Shown here: positions 1 to 5,784 of the stretch, piece after piece | Position numbering within the stretch: the first letter of the stretch is position 1 | How the letters are laid out: every line of letters begins with the position of its first letter | Origin: an uncultured Dysosmobacter sp. | Lineage (GTDB): Bacteria; Bacillota; Clostridia; Oscillospirales; Oscillospiraceae | Assembly: GCA_934597465.1 (NCBI GenBank) | Contig: CAKTSC010000045.1 | Coordinates: forward strand, 1-8,731 | Direction: 5' to 3' | DNA: 8,731 bases | Program-made: the position numbers and the translations under genes | The notes under the pieces: model-generated | Told to the model about the DNA's origin: nothing | Database searches by the model: none | What the model saw: the letters and a program-made list of their open reading frames with translations, nothing else

Positions 1-1850
1 CGGATGGTGACGGGGCAGCCCTCCATGGCCTCATAGATGCCCTCGAAGTCGCCCTGCTGCATGGGCTCCAGAACGGCCAGAGCGGCGGTGCGCTGCTCCA
101 CGGTGTCGGAGCAGATCATCCGGCGGATGGCGGGGATGCGGTCGGCGTCAAAGAACATATGCTCGGTGCGGCACAGGCCGATGCCCTGGGCGCCGAACTT
201 CCGGGCCTGGGCGGCGTCGTGGGGGGTGTCGGCGTTGGTGCGCACCTGCAGACGGCGGTACTTGTCGGCCCAGGCCATGACCCGGCCGAACTCGCCGCCG
301 ATGACAGCGTCGGTGGTGGGGACGGCGCCGTCGTAGATCTTGCCGGTGGAGCCGTCGATGGAGAGCCAGTCGCCCTCGTGGAAGGTCTTGCCCGCCAGCT
401 CGAACTTCTTGTTCTCCTCGTCCATCTTGATCTCGCCGCAGCCGGAGACGCAGCACTTGCCCATGCCCCGGGCCACCACGGCCGCGTGGGAGGTCATGCC
501 GCCGCGGACGGTGAGGATGCCCTGGGCGGCCTTCATGCCCTCGATGTCCTCGGGAGAGGTCTCGAGACGCACCAGAACCACCTTCTCGCCCCGCTCGGCC
601 CACTCCTTGGCCTCGTCGGCGGAGAAGACGATGCGGCCGTAGGCCGCGCCGGGGGAGGCGGCCAGAGCCTGGCCGATGACGGGGGTCTTCTTCAGAGCCG
701 CGCCGTCAAACTGGGGATGCAGCAGGGTATCGAGAGACCGGGGCTCGATCATGGCCACGGCGCGCTTCTCGTCGATCATCCCCTCGTCCACCAGGTCGCA
801 GGCGATCTTCAGGGCGGCGGCGGGGGTGCGCTTGCCGTTGCGGGTCTGCAGCATGTAGAGCTTGCCGTGCTCCACGGTGAACTCCATGTCCTGCATGTCG
901 TGATAGTGGTTCTCCAGGGTCTCGCAGACCTGCTGGAACTGGGCGAAGGCCTCGGGGAACTTGTCGGCCATCTCGCTGATGGGCATGGGCGTCCGGACAC
1001 CGGCCACCACGTCCTCGCCCTGGGCGTTGGTCAGGAACTCGCCGAAGAGCTTGCGCTCGCCGGTAGCGGGGTTGCGGGTGAAGGCAACGCCCGTGCCGCA
1101 GTCGTCGCCCATGTTGCCGAAGGCCATGGACTGCACGTTGACGGCGGTGCCCCAGGAATAGGGGATGTCGTTGTCCCGGCGATAGACGTTGGCCCGGGGG
1201 TTATCCCAGGAGCGGAAGACGGCCTTGACCGCGCCCATCAGCTGCTCCTTGGGGTCGGAGGGGAAGTCCTGGCCGATCTTGGCCTTGTACTCGGCCTTGA
1301 ACTGCCCGGCCAGCTCCTTCAGGTCGTCGGCGGTGAGCTCCACGTCCTGGGTGACGCCGCGCTCCTCCTTCATCCTGTCGATGAGCTGCTCGAAGTACTT
1401 CTTGCCGACTTCCATGACGACGTCGGAGTACATCTGGATGAAACGGCGGTAGCAGTCCCAGGCCCAGCGGGGGTTACCCGACTTCTTGGCCAGGACATCC
1501 ACCACGGTCTCGTTGAGACCCAGGTTGAGGATGGTATCCATCATGCCGGGCATGGAGGCCCGGGCACCGGAGCGGACGGAGACCAGCAGGGGGTTCTCGG
1601 CGTCGCCGAACTTCTTGCCGGTGATGCCCTCCATCTTCTCCACATACTCCATGATCTCGGCGAAGATGCCGTCGTTGATCTTCTGGCCGTCCTCATAGTA
1701 CTGGGTGCAGGCCTCGGTGGTGATGGTGAAGCCCTGGGGCACGGGCAGGCCGATGTTGGTCATCTCGGCCAGGTTGGCGCCCTTGCCGCCCAGCAGCTCC
1801 CGCATGCCGGCGTTGCCCTCGGTGAACAGATAGCAATACTTGTTACTCAT
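1..1850 (-). CDS. ppdK: Pyruvate, phosphate dikinase (partial, C-terminus outside window)
   Basis: Interconverts pyruvate + ATP + Pi and PEP + AMP + PPi; in anaerobes it works as a PPi-linked glycolytic or gluconeogenic enzyme in the cytosol. The window holds 616 complete codons of a family usually about 875 residues long. The N-terminal nucleotide-binding domain shows LLGGKGANLAEM (Lys23) and SVRSGARASMPGMMDT (Arg93). The swivelling phosphohistidine domain carries GGMTSHAAVVARGMGKC, with the catalytic histidine at residue 455, the same number as in the C. symbiosum enzyme. The PEP/pyruvate barrel begins with GIGLCRTEHMFF (Arg561). The window cuts inside codon 617, whose first two bases (CG) fit the conserved arginine there. 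The catalytic Cys and the rest of the barrel lie off the left edge. The ATG at 1848-1850 has GGAGG six bases upstream. The gene is transcribed alone and leftward, divergently from holB. It looks intact as far as visible. Confidence 0.97.
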   Translation of the reverse strand, partial: MSNKYCYLFTEGNAGMRELLGGKGANLAEMTNIGLPVPQGFTITTEACTQYYEDGQKINDGIFAEIMEYVEKMEGITGKKFGDAENPLLVSVRSGARASMPGMMDTILNLGLNETVVDVLAKKSGNPRWAWDCYRRFIQMYSDVVMEVGKKYFEQLIDRMKEERGVTQDVELTADDLKELAGQFKAEYKAKIGQDFPSDPKEQLMGAVKAVFRSWDNPRANVYRRDNDIPYSWGTAVNVQSMAFGNMGDDCGTGVAFTRNPATGERKLFGEFLTNAQGEDVVAGVRTPMPISEMADKFPEAFAQFQQVCETLENHYHDMQDMEFTVEHGKLYMLQTRNGKRTPAAALKIACDLVDEGMIDEKRAVAMIEPRSLDTLLHPQFDGAALKKTPVIGQALAASPGAAYGRIVFSADEAKEWAERGEKVVLVRLETSPEDIEGMKAAQGILTVRGGMTSHAAVVARGMGKCCVSGCGEIKMDEENKKFELAGKTFHEGDWLSIDGSTGKIYDGAVPTTDAVIGGEFGRVMAWADKYRRLQVRTNADTPHDAAQARKFGAQGIGLCRTEHMFFDADRIPAIRRMICSDTVEQRTAALAVLEPMQQGDFEGIYEAMEGCPVTI

Positions 1851-1893
1851 TGAAATCCTCCATCTCAATCGTACTCTCTTTGCTTTCCCTGAA

Positions 1894-1915
1894 TACGGAC
1901 GGAATTCCGTCCGTA
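1894..1915. repeat. 22-bp perfect palindrome in the ppdK leader
   Basis: The half-site TACGGACGGAA (1894-1904) is followed directly by its exact reverse complement (1905-1915). It lies between the predicted ppdK promoter and its start codon, within the leader. It could be a dimeric regulator operator or, in RNA, a hairpin whose central bases would be unpaired. There is no U-run after it on either strand, so it is not a normal terminator. Confidence 0.7.
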
Positions 1916-1925
1916 AACGTTTAAA
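1912..1925. promoter_or_regulatory. Possible CcpA/LacI-family operator (cre-like)
   Basis: A perfect 10-bp palindrome TAAACGTTTA (1914-1923) overlaps the end of the 22-bp palindrome by two bases. It satisfies the core WAANCGNTNW of the Bacillus catabolite-responsive element TGWAANCGNTNWCA. The flanks match only partly: CG instead of TG on one side and AA instead of CA on the other, so 12 of 14 positions agree. It sits just downstream of the predicted ppdK start point, where LacI-family roadblock operators are often found. Carbon control of a pyruvate/PEP enzyme is plausible but inferred. Confidence 0.4.
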
Positions 1926-1939
1926 AACTCAGCTCTCCA

Positions 1940-1968
1940 ATTATAAACTGCCCAAAAGCGGAAAACAA
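1940..1968 (-). promoter_or_regulatory. Predicted sigma-A-type promoter of ppdK
   Basis: On the minus strand a perfect -10 hexamer TATAAT (1940-1945) lies 17 bases from a -35-like TTGTTT (1963-1968). Transcription would begin near 1933, giving a leader of roughly 80 bases before the ppdK ATG. This is the best promoter match in the divergent region. Assignment is by consensus only. Confidence 0.65.
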
Positions 1969-2079
1969 TGCCTCATCCCAACAATTCCGGATCCGTTCCG
2001 GAGAAAAAAACGAGGGAAATTTAGCGATTTTGCACAAGGACGACGAAAACGATTCCGCAAACCCGGCCCGGGGCCTCTG

Positions 2080-2109
2080 TCCGCCCGGGGAAAACAGTTT
2101 CCGGGCGGA
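2080..2109. repeat. Bulged inverted repeat upstream of holB
   Basis: The arm TCCGCCCGG, two bulged G and AAA (2080-2093) can pair with TTTCCGGGCGGA (2098-2109) across the loop ACAG. Twelve base pairs form with one two-base bulge. No proper U-tract follows on either strand. It lies about 25 bases upstream of the candidate holB promoter, so an operator role or a weak terminator are both possible. Confidence 0.45.
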
Positions 2110-2134
2110 TTTCCGCAATTCTCCGCTTCCATTC

Positions 2135-2165
2135 TTGCCAGATCTGTGGTAAACTAAACTATTAT
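2135..2165 (+). promoter_or_regulatory. Weak candidate promoter for holB-ricT
   Basis: TTGCCA at 2135-2140 is a fair -35 box. The A+T-rich run after it offers ACTATT at 17-base spacing (2158-2163) or TATTAT at 19-base spacing (2160-2165) as the -10. Neither is a strong match, and a tandem TAAACT pair (2150-2160) adds ambiguity. It is proposed because the gene pair needs a promoter in this gap and this is the best candidate. Confidence 0.35.
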
Positions 2166-2215
2166 TATGCGGATACGCGGGGGTACGCCATCCCCCGGGA
2201 AGGGAGGGGCCGCCT

Positions 2216-3064
2216 GTGGCCGACTGGAAGCTATCCCAGAGCAGCGGCGCGGCCGCCTGGCTCCGGGCGGCGGCGGAGCGCCGCGCCCTGCCCCACGCTC
2301 TCCTCTTCACCGGGGGGGACGGCGCCGCCGCGGCGGAGTTCGCCGCCGCCGCCATGGAGTGTACAGCGGAGCGCGGCCGCCCCTGCGGCCTCTGCCACGC
2401 CTGCCGCAAGGTGCTCTCCGGCATCCATCCGGATGTCATTACCGTCCGGGATCCGGAGCACAAGCTCCTCTCGGCGGAGACCGTCCGGAGTGTCCGGGCG
2501 GACGCCTACATCCGCCCCAACGAGGGGGCGCGGAAGGTCTACGTTTTCCCGGACTGCACCCTTTTGACGGAGGCGGATCAGAACATCCTCCTGAAGACCG
2601 TGGAGGAGGGCCCGCCGGACGCCGCCTTCCTCTTCTGCGCGGAGAGCGCCGCCGCCGTGCTGCCCACCCTCCGCTCCCGCTGCGTGGAGTGCAAGCTCCA
2701 CCCGGCGGAGGAGACCGCACCCGCCCCGGATCCCCGGGCGGAGGCATTCCTCCGGGCCCTGGCCAAGCGGAAGCGGGGAGAGACCGCCGCCGCCTGCGTC
2801 CGCCTGGAGCGGGAGAAGCTGACGGGGGACGACCTGGAGCGCTTCTGCCAGGACTGCCGGGAGACCCTCTCCCAGGCCCTGAAGGCCCGCTATGGGGCCC
2901 CGGCGGCGGGGGAATTGCCCGCCCTGCTGGCAAAAACCTTGACAAATTCCCAGCTGATGCGCACAATAGAACTGTTGGAGAGCTTTCGGCGGGACTGCCG
3001 CTTCCACATCGCCCCCGCCCAGGCGCTGGGCGCCCTGGCGGCGGAGGTGGAGGAGCTCCTCTGA
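2216..3064 (+). CDS. holB: DNA polymerase III subunit delta' (clamp loader)
   Basis: Non-motor AAA+ subunit of the clamp-loader complex, which places the sliding beta clamp on primed DNA during replication. The 282-residue protein shows HALLFTGGDGAAAAEFA (27-43), a P-loop position that lacks the GK[S/T] of a working Walker A, as is usual for delta'. A zinc-binding knuckle follows with cysteines 49, 57, 60 and 63. The family block VYVFPDCTLLTEADQNILLKT (108-128) leads to VEEGPPDAAF, and the SRC motif (Ser154-Arg155-Cys156) supplies the arginine finger in this family. The start is GTG, chosen because AGGGAGG sits eight bases upstream and the homologous N-terminus begins here. ricT follows after 86 bases, as in Bacillus where holB precedes yaaT. 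Length is slightly short for the family, with a compact C-terminal domain. Confidence 0.94.
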   Translation: MADWKLSQSSGAAAWLRAAAERRALPHALLFTGGDGAAAAEFAAAAMECTAERGRPCGLCHACRKVLSGIHPDVITVRDPEHKLLSAETVRSVRADAYIRPNEGARKVYVFPDCTLLTEADQNILLKTVEEGPPDAAFLFCAESAAAVLPTLRSRCVECKLHPAEETAPAPDPRAEAFLRALAKRKRGETAAACVRLEREKLTGDDLERFCQDCRETLSQALKARYGAPAAGELPALLAKTLTNSQLMRTIELLESFRRDCRFHIAPAQALGALAAEVEELL

Positions 3065-3103
3065 AGACCTTTCCCGGCGGGGACGAGCCTGCCGGATATC
3101 CCT

Positions 3104-3121
3104 GCCCCCGTCTCCGGGGGC
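3104..3121 (+). repeat. Small hairpin between holB and ricT
   Basis: GCCCCCG and CGGGGGC form a seven-pair, all-G/C stem with a TCTC loop. No U-tract follows, so it should not terminate transcription. It may stabilise or mark a processing point in the holB-ricT message. The function is not shown by the sequence. Confidence 0.45.
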
Positions 3122-3135
3122 GTTACCTGAGAGAA

Positions 3136-3143
3136 AAAGGAGG
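3136..3143 (+). promoter_or_regulatory. Ribosome binding site fixing the ricT TTG start
   Basis: AAAGGAGG ends seven bases before TTG at 3151. It is the only strong Shine-Dalgarno sequence near the start of RicT homology. It shows that translation begins at this TTG rather than at any upstream codon in the same open frame. Confidence 0.9.
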
Positions 3144-3150
3144 CGATCCT

Positions 3151-4563
3151 TTGACGGAAGTCGTCAGCGTCCGCTTTCGCAGCGGATGCAAGAACTATGA
3201 TTTTGACCCCCGGGGCCTGGCGCTGAAGATGGGGGAGGAAGTGGTGGTGGAGACCGCCCAGGGCCAGGAGTTCGCCACCTGCACCGTGGGCAACCACGAG
3301 GTGGAGGACAGCGCCGTGGTGCAGCCCCTGTGCCCCGTCCTCCGCCGGGCCACCGACGCCGACCGCGCCGCCGTGGAGCGGGGGCGGAAGAAGGAGAGCG
3401 AGGCCTTCGACATCTGCGAGCGGAAGATCGCGGAGCACGGCCTGGAGATGAAGCTGGTGAACGTCAGCTGCAGCTTTGACGGCAGCAAGATCATCTTCTT
3501 CTTCACCGCCGACGGCCGGGTGGACTTCCGGGAGCTGGTGCGGGATCTTGCCAGCGTCTTCCGGGCCCGCATCGAGCTGCGGCAGATCGGCGTCCGGGAC
3601 GAGGCCAAGATGATCGGCGGCCTCGGCATCTGCGGCCGCCCCTTCTGCTGCTCCCAGTTTTTGGACAGCTTCCTGCCGGTCTCCATCAAGATGGCCAAGA
3701 CCCAGAACCTGAGCCTGAACCCCACCAAGATCTCCGGCACCTGCGGCCGCCTGATGTGCTGCCTGAAGTACGAGCAGAACGCCTACGAGGACGCCGCCAA
3801 GCGCATGCCGAAAAACGAGTCCTTCGTCCAGACGCCGGACGGCCCCGGCAACGTCAAGAGCGTGGATCTCCTGCAGGAAAAGGTGCGGGTGGCCCTGGAC
3901 GGCGCGGCCCCCTCTGAGCCCATGAAGACCTACCACAACTGCGAGATCTGCGTCCTGCGCAACGGCAAGGGCAGCCGGGAGGGCATCGAGATCCCCACGG
4001 AGCGGCCGGAGCGCTACGTCCCGGAAAAGAAGGAGGAGCGCCCCTTCGGCATGCCCTTCGGCCTCACGCCCCTCACCGCCGCCGAGGACGATGGCGGCGG
4101 CTGGGACGACCTGGAGGCCCCTGCCCGGGAGAAGATCGGCGACGGCAAGCGCCGCCGCTCCCGCCGCCGGGGCGGCCGGGGCAATGCCCCCCGTCCCGCC
4201 CAGGAGAAGCCCGGCAAGCCCGTTCCCCAGCAGGCTGCCAAGCCTGACGCCCCCAAGGCCCAGGACAAGCCCAAGGGCCCCAAGCCCCCCAAGGCCGAGG
4301 GCGAGCCGCCCAAGTCCGGCGGTTCCCGCCGCCGGGGACGCGGGCCCCGTCCCGAGGGCGCCAAGCCCCAGGACACCGCCCCCAAGGCCCCCAAGCCCCA
4401 GGGCGAGCCCAAGCCCGCGCCCCAGCAGTCCGCCGCCCCCCGGCCGGAGAAGGCCGAGGGCGGCGAGGGCCAGCGCCGCCGCCGTCCCCACCACCGGGGC
4501 GGCCGCCGCCGGAGAGGCGGCGGGGAGGGCGGAGCCCCCGGTACGCCCCCGACGGAGTCCTGA
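3151..4563 (+). CDS. ricT: RicT/YaaT (PSP1 domain) with Arg-rich C-terminal extension
   Basis: PSP1-domain protein. In B. subtilis RicT joins RicA and RicF in an Fe-S-containing complex that directs RNase Y cleavage and is needed for sporulation, competence and biofilm; it is often annotated 'stage 0 sporulation protein'. Residues 1-270 form the family core. Two cysteine clusters are present: CGRPFCC (Cys161, 166, 167) and CGRLMCC (Cys198, 203, 204), fitting cluster ligation. The core ends near CEICVL (265-270). B. subtilis YaaT is about 275 residues, but this protein is 470. The extra part is acidic/Gly-rich (about 305-325), then low-complexity Lys/Pro/Ala/Gln with three arginine blocks: KRRRSRRRGGRG (333-344), RRRGRGPR (393-400) and RRRRPHHRGGRRRR (442-455). 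It is likely disordered and RNA-binding, by inference. Start TTG is fixed by the ribosome binding site. The frame is also open back to 2167, but that part overlaps holB and is not coding. Confidence 0.92.
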   Translation: MTEVVSVRFRSGCKNYDFDPRGLALKMGEEVVVETAQGQEFATCTVGNHEVEDSAVVQPLCPVLRRATDADRAAVERGRKKESEAFDICERKIAEHGLEMKLVNVSCSFDGSKIIFFFTADGRVDFRELVRDLASVFRARIELRQIGVRDEAKMIGGLGICGRPFCCSQFLDSFLPVSIKMAKTQNLSLNPTKISGTCGRLMCCLKYEQNAYEDAAKRMPKNESFVQTPDGPGNVKSVDLLQEKVRVALDGAAPSEPMKTYHNCEICVLRNGKGSREGIEIPTERPERYVPEKKEERPFGMPFGLTPLTAAEDDGGGWDDLEAPAREKIGDGKRRRSRRRGGRGNAPRPAQEKPGKPVPQQAAKPDAPKAQDKPKGPKPPKAEGEPPKSGGSRRRGRGPRPEGAKPQDTAPKAPKPQGEPKPAPQQSAAPRPEKAEGGEGQRRRRPHHRGGRRRRGGGEGGAPGTPPTES

Positions 4564-4608
4564 CCCCGCCCCGCTTCCCGCGGTGACAGCGCGTTCCCGC
4601 CCTTCCGG

Positions 4609-4628
4609 GGCCGGTGCGTGCACTGGCC
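4609..4628 (+). repeat. Hairpin after ricT (first of two)
   Basis: GGCCGGTGC and GCACTGGCC face each other across two bases, with one G-T wobble. After the closing pair opens this gives about eight pairs and a four-base loop. No U-run follows. With the hairpin at 4661-4687 it fills the ricT-HAD gap. Confidence 0.4.
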
Positions 4629-4660
4629 GTGAGGATCCGCATCCCCTGAAAGACCCACAG

Positions 4661-4690
4661 CGCCCGCCGCCTTTCCGGCGGCGGGCGTTT
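4661..4690 (+). terminator. Rho-independent-like terminator or attenuator after ricT
   Basis: CGCCCGCCGCC pairs perfectly with GGCGGCGGGCG (11 pairs) across TTTCC, followed only by TTT and then CC. The stem is strong but the U-tract is short. It lies about 15 bases before the ribosome binding site of the next gene, leaving no room for a promoter between. It may therefore terminate only part of the holB-ricT transcripts. Confidence 0.6.
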
Positions 4691-4719
4691 CCATCCCATC
4701 CACGAAAGGAGATCCCCCT

Positions 4720-5568
4720 ATGGGAAAGTTTGACGGCGTCCTGCTGGCCTGCGATTTTGACAACACCCTGGTCTACACCGAGCCCGCCCTGGTGGCCGGG
4801 GAGCCCATCCCGCCCCTGAGCCCCGGCAACCGGGAGGCCCTGGAATACTTCAACGCCCAGGGCGGCCGCTTCGCCGTGGCCACCGGCCGGGCCCTGGCGG
4901 CCCTGCGGGAGTTCGCCCCGGGCCTGCCCCTCAGCGCCCCCTGCGTCATCTGCAACGGCGCGGCCCTCTATGACTTCGCCCGGGACGAGTACCTGGACTA
5001 TAACCTCCTGGACGAGCGGGCCCTCCGGCGGGGCCAGGCCCTGCTGGATGCCTTCCCCACCCTGGCGGTGGAGGCCTACCACATCGCCAATGTCGTCCAC
5101 GCCGTCCAGCCCAACGACTACGTCCGCCGCCACGAGCACCTGACCCATGTGGACACGGAGGAGAGACCCAGCCTCCTGGATGTCCCCCTGCCCCTGGGCA
5201 AGCTCCTCTTCGAGGCCGACCACGGGATCCTGACGGCCGCCCGGGCCATCCTGGCGGAGCGGGGCTGGGACGCAGACTACGAGCTCATCTTCTCCCGGGA
5301 TACCCTGCTGGAGATGACCGCCAAGGGGGCCAACAAGGGCGGCATGGTGCTGCGCCTGGCGGATCGCCTGGGCGTCGCCCGGCAGGACATCTACTGCATG
5401 GGCGACGAGGGCAACGACCTTCCCATGCTGGCCGTGGCCGCCCAGGGCTTCGCCCCCGCCAACTGCAACCCCGCCCTCCGCCGGGCAGGGGCCACCGTCG
5501 TCTCCCACGCCCGGGAGGACGCCGTGGCCGACGTGGTGGCCATCCTGGATAAAAAATATCCCAGCTGA
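4720..5568 (+). CDS. Cof-type HAD-IIB family hydrolase (sugar-phosphate phosphatase-like)
   Basis: Cytosolic Mg-dependent phosphatase of the haloacid dehalogenase superfamily, subclass IIB. Substrate cannot be read from sequence; relatives act on sugar phosphates, flavin precursors or pyridoxal phosphate. All four core motifs are present in 282 residues. Motif I is DFDNTL, with nucleophile Asp12 and acid/base Asp14, using Asn where many have Gly. Motif II is VATGR (Thr55). The cap domain lies between about residues 85 and 195. Motif III lysine is in KGANKGGM (Lys206), and motif IV is GDEGNDLPML (Asp229, Asp233). Length is normal for the family. The ATG has AAAGGAG eight bases upstream. It follows ricT after 156 bases holding two hairpins and ends at its own terminator, so it is likely a separate or read-through unit. 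Confidence 0.93.
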   Translation: MGKFDGVLLACDFDNTLVYTEPALVAGEPIPPLSPGNREALEYFNAQGGRFAVATGRALAALREFAPGLPLSAPCVICNGAALYDFARDEYLDYNLLDERALRRGQALLDAFPTLAVEAYHIANVVHAVQPNDYVRRHEHLTHVDTEERPSLLDVPLPLGKLLFEADHGILTAARAILAERGWDADYELIFSRDTLLEMTAKGANKGGMVLRLADRLGVARQDIYCMGDEGNDLPMLAVAAQGFAPANCNPALRRAGATVVSHAREDAVADVVAILDKKYPS

Positions 5569-5575
5569 CAGGAAT

Positions 5576-5618
5576 AACCCCCGCCCCGGAGAGCTTCGCT
5601 CCCCGGGGGTGGGGGTTT
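5576..5618 (+). terminator. Terminator of the HAD hydrolase gene
   Basis: Eight bases after the stop, AACCCCCGCCCC then GGAG can pair with CTCC then CCGGGGGTGGGGGTT. A GGAG/CTCC top and a long C/G-run lower stem form, with small internal irregularities. TTT follows the stem. The strong G/C stem directly after the stop codon supports rho-independent termination, although the U-run is short. Confidence 0.75.
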
Positions 5619-5727
5619 CCGGATCCGCCCGGCCCATAGCCTGTCCGCTCGGGCTCTCCCCCTCCCACGGGGCTTCCTGTTCGATGCCCCATGGATCCTG
5701 CCCCCGCTTCGCGACTGAGCGCCCCCC

Positions 5728-5775
5728 AAAAAACCAAACGGAAGGGAAGCTGAGAAATCAGCTCCCCTTCCGTTT
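5728..5775 (-). terminator. Terminator of the HELCH membrane protein gene
   Basis: Arms at 5736-5753 and 5758-5775 form an 18-position stem with a single A-C mismatch and a GAAA-type loop on the plus strand. On the minus strand the stem is followed by TTTGG and six T (5733-5728), giving a proper U-tract. It begins ten bases past the stop codon of the leftward gene. The region is convergent, so it may also stop rightward read-through. Confidence 0.88.
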
Positions 5776-5784
5776 CTGCTTCGC

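Larger units (their letters stand above)
1851..2215. other. Divergent intergenic region ppdK / holB
   Basis: This 365-base stretch has no convincing gene. It is visibly more A+T-rich than the flanking genes. It holds the ppdK leader and promoter, the two overlapping palindromes, a bulged hairpin at 2080-2109, a weak candidate promoter for holB near 2135-2165, and the holB ribosome binding site. The middle part (about 1970-2080) shows only a short inverted repeat at 1987-2001 (CCGGA...TCCGG) and nothing else I can assign. Confidence 0.7.

Noticed and set aside
159..1853. Long plus-strand frame opposite ppdK
   Set aside because: It is antisense to a clear pyruvate,phosphate dikinase reading frame with all motifs, and its own translation is repetitive Gly/Leu/Val/His-rich sequence typical of the complement of G/C-rich codons.
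4200..4450. CRISPR-like or tandem DNA repeat in the ricT tail
   Set aside because: Repeats are short, imperfect and in phase with codons for Lys/Pro/Ala/Gln; they are protein low complexity and not a CRISPR array.
4014..4766. Minus- and plus-strand Pro/Arg-rich frames over the ricT tail
   Set aside because: They are shadows of the repetitive G/C-rich tail. The ricT frame continues without break from a motif-bearing core.
2890..5637. 915-residue minus-strand open frame across holB, ricT and the HAD gene
   Set aside because: It runs antisense to three recognised genes, is low in complexity and has no family motif; it is a product of codon bias.
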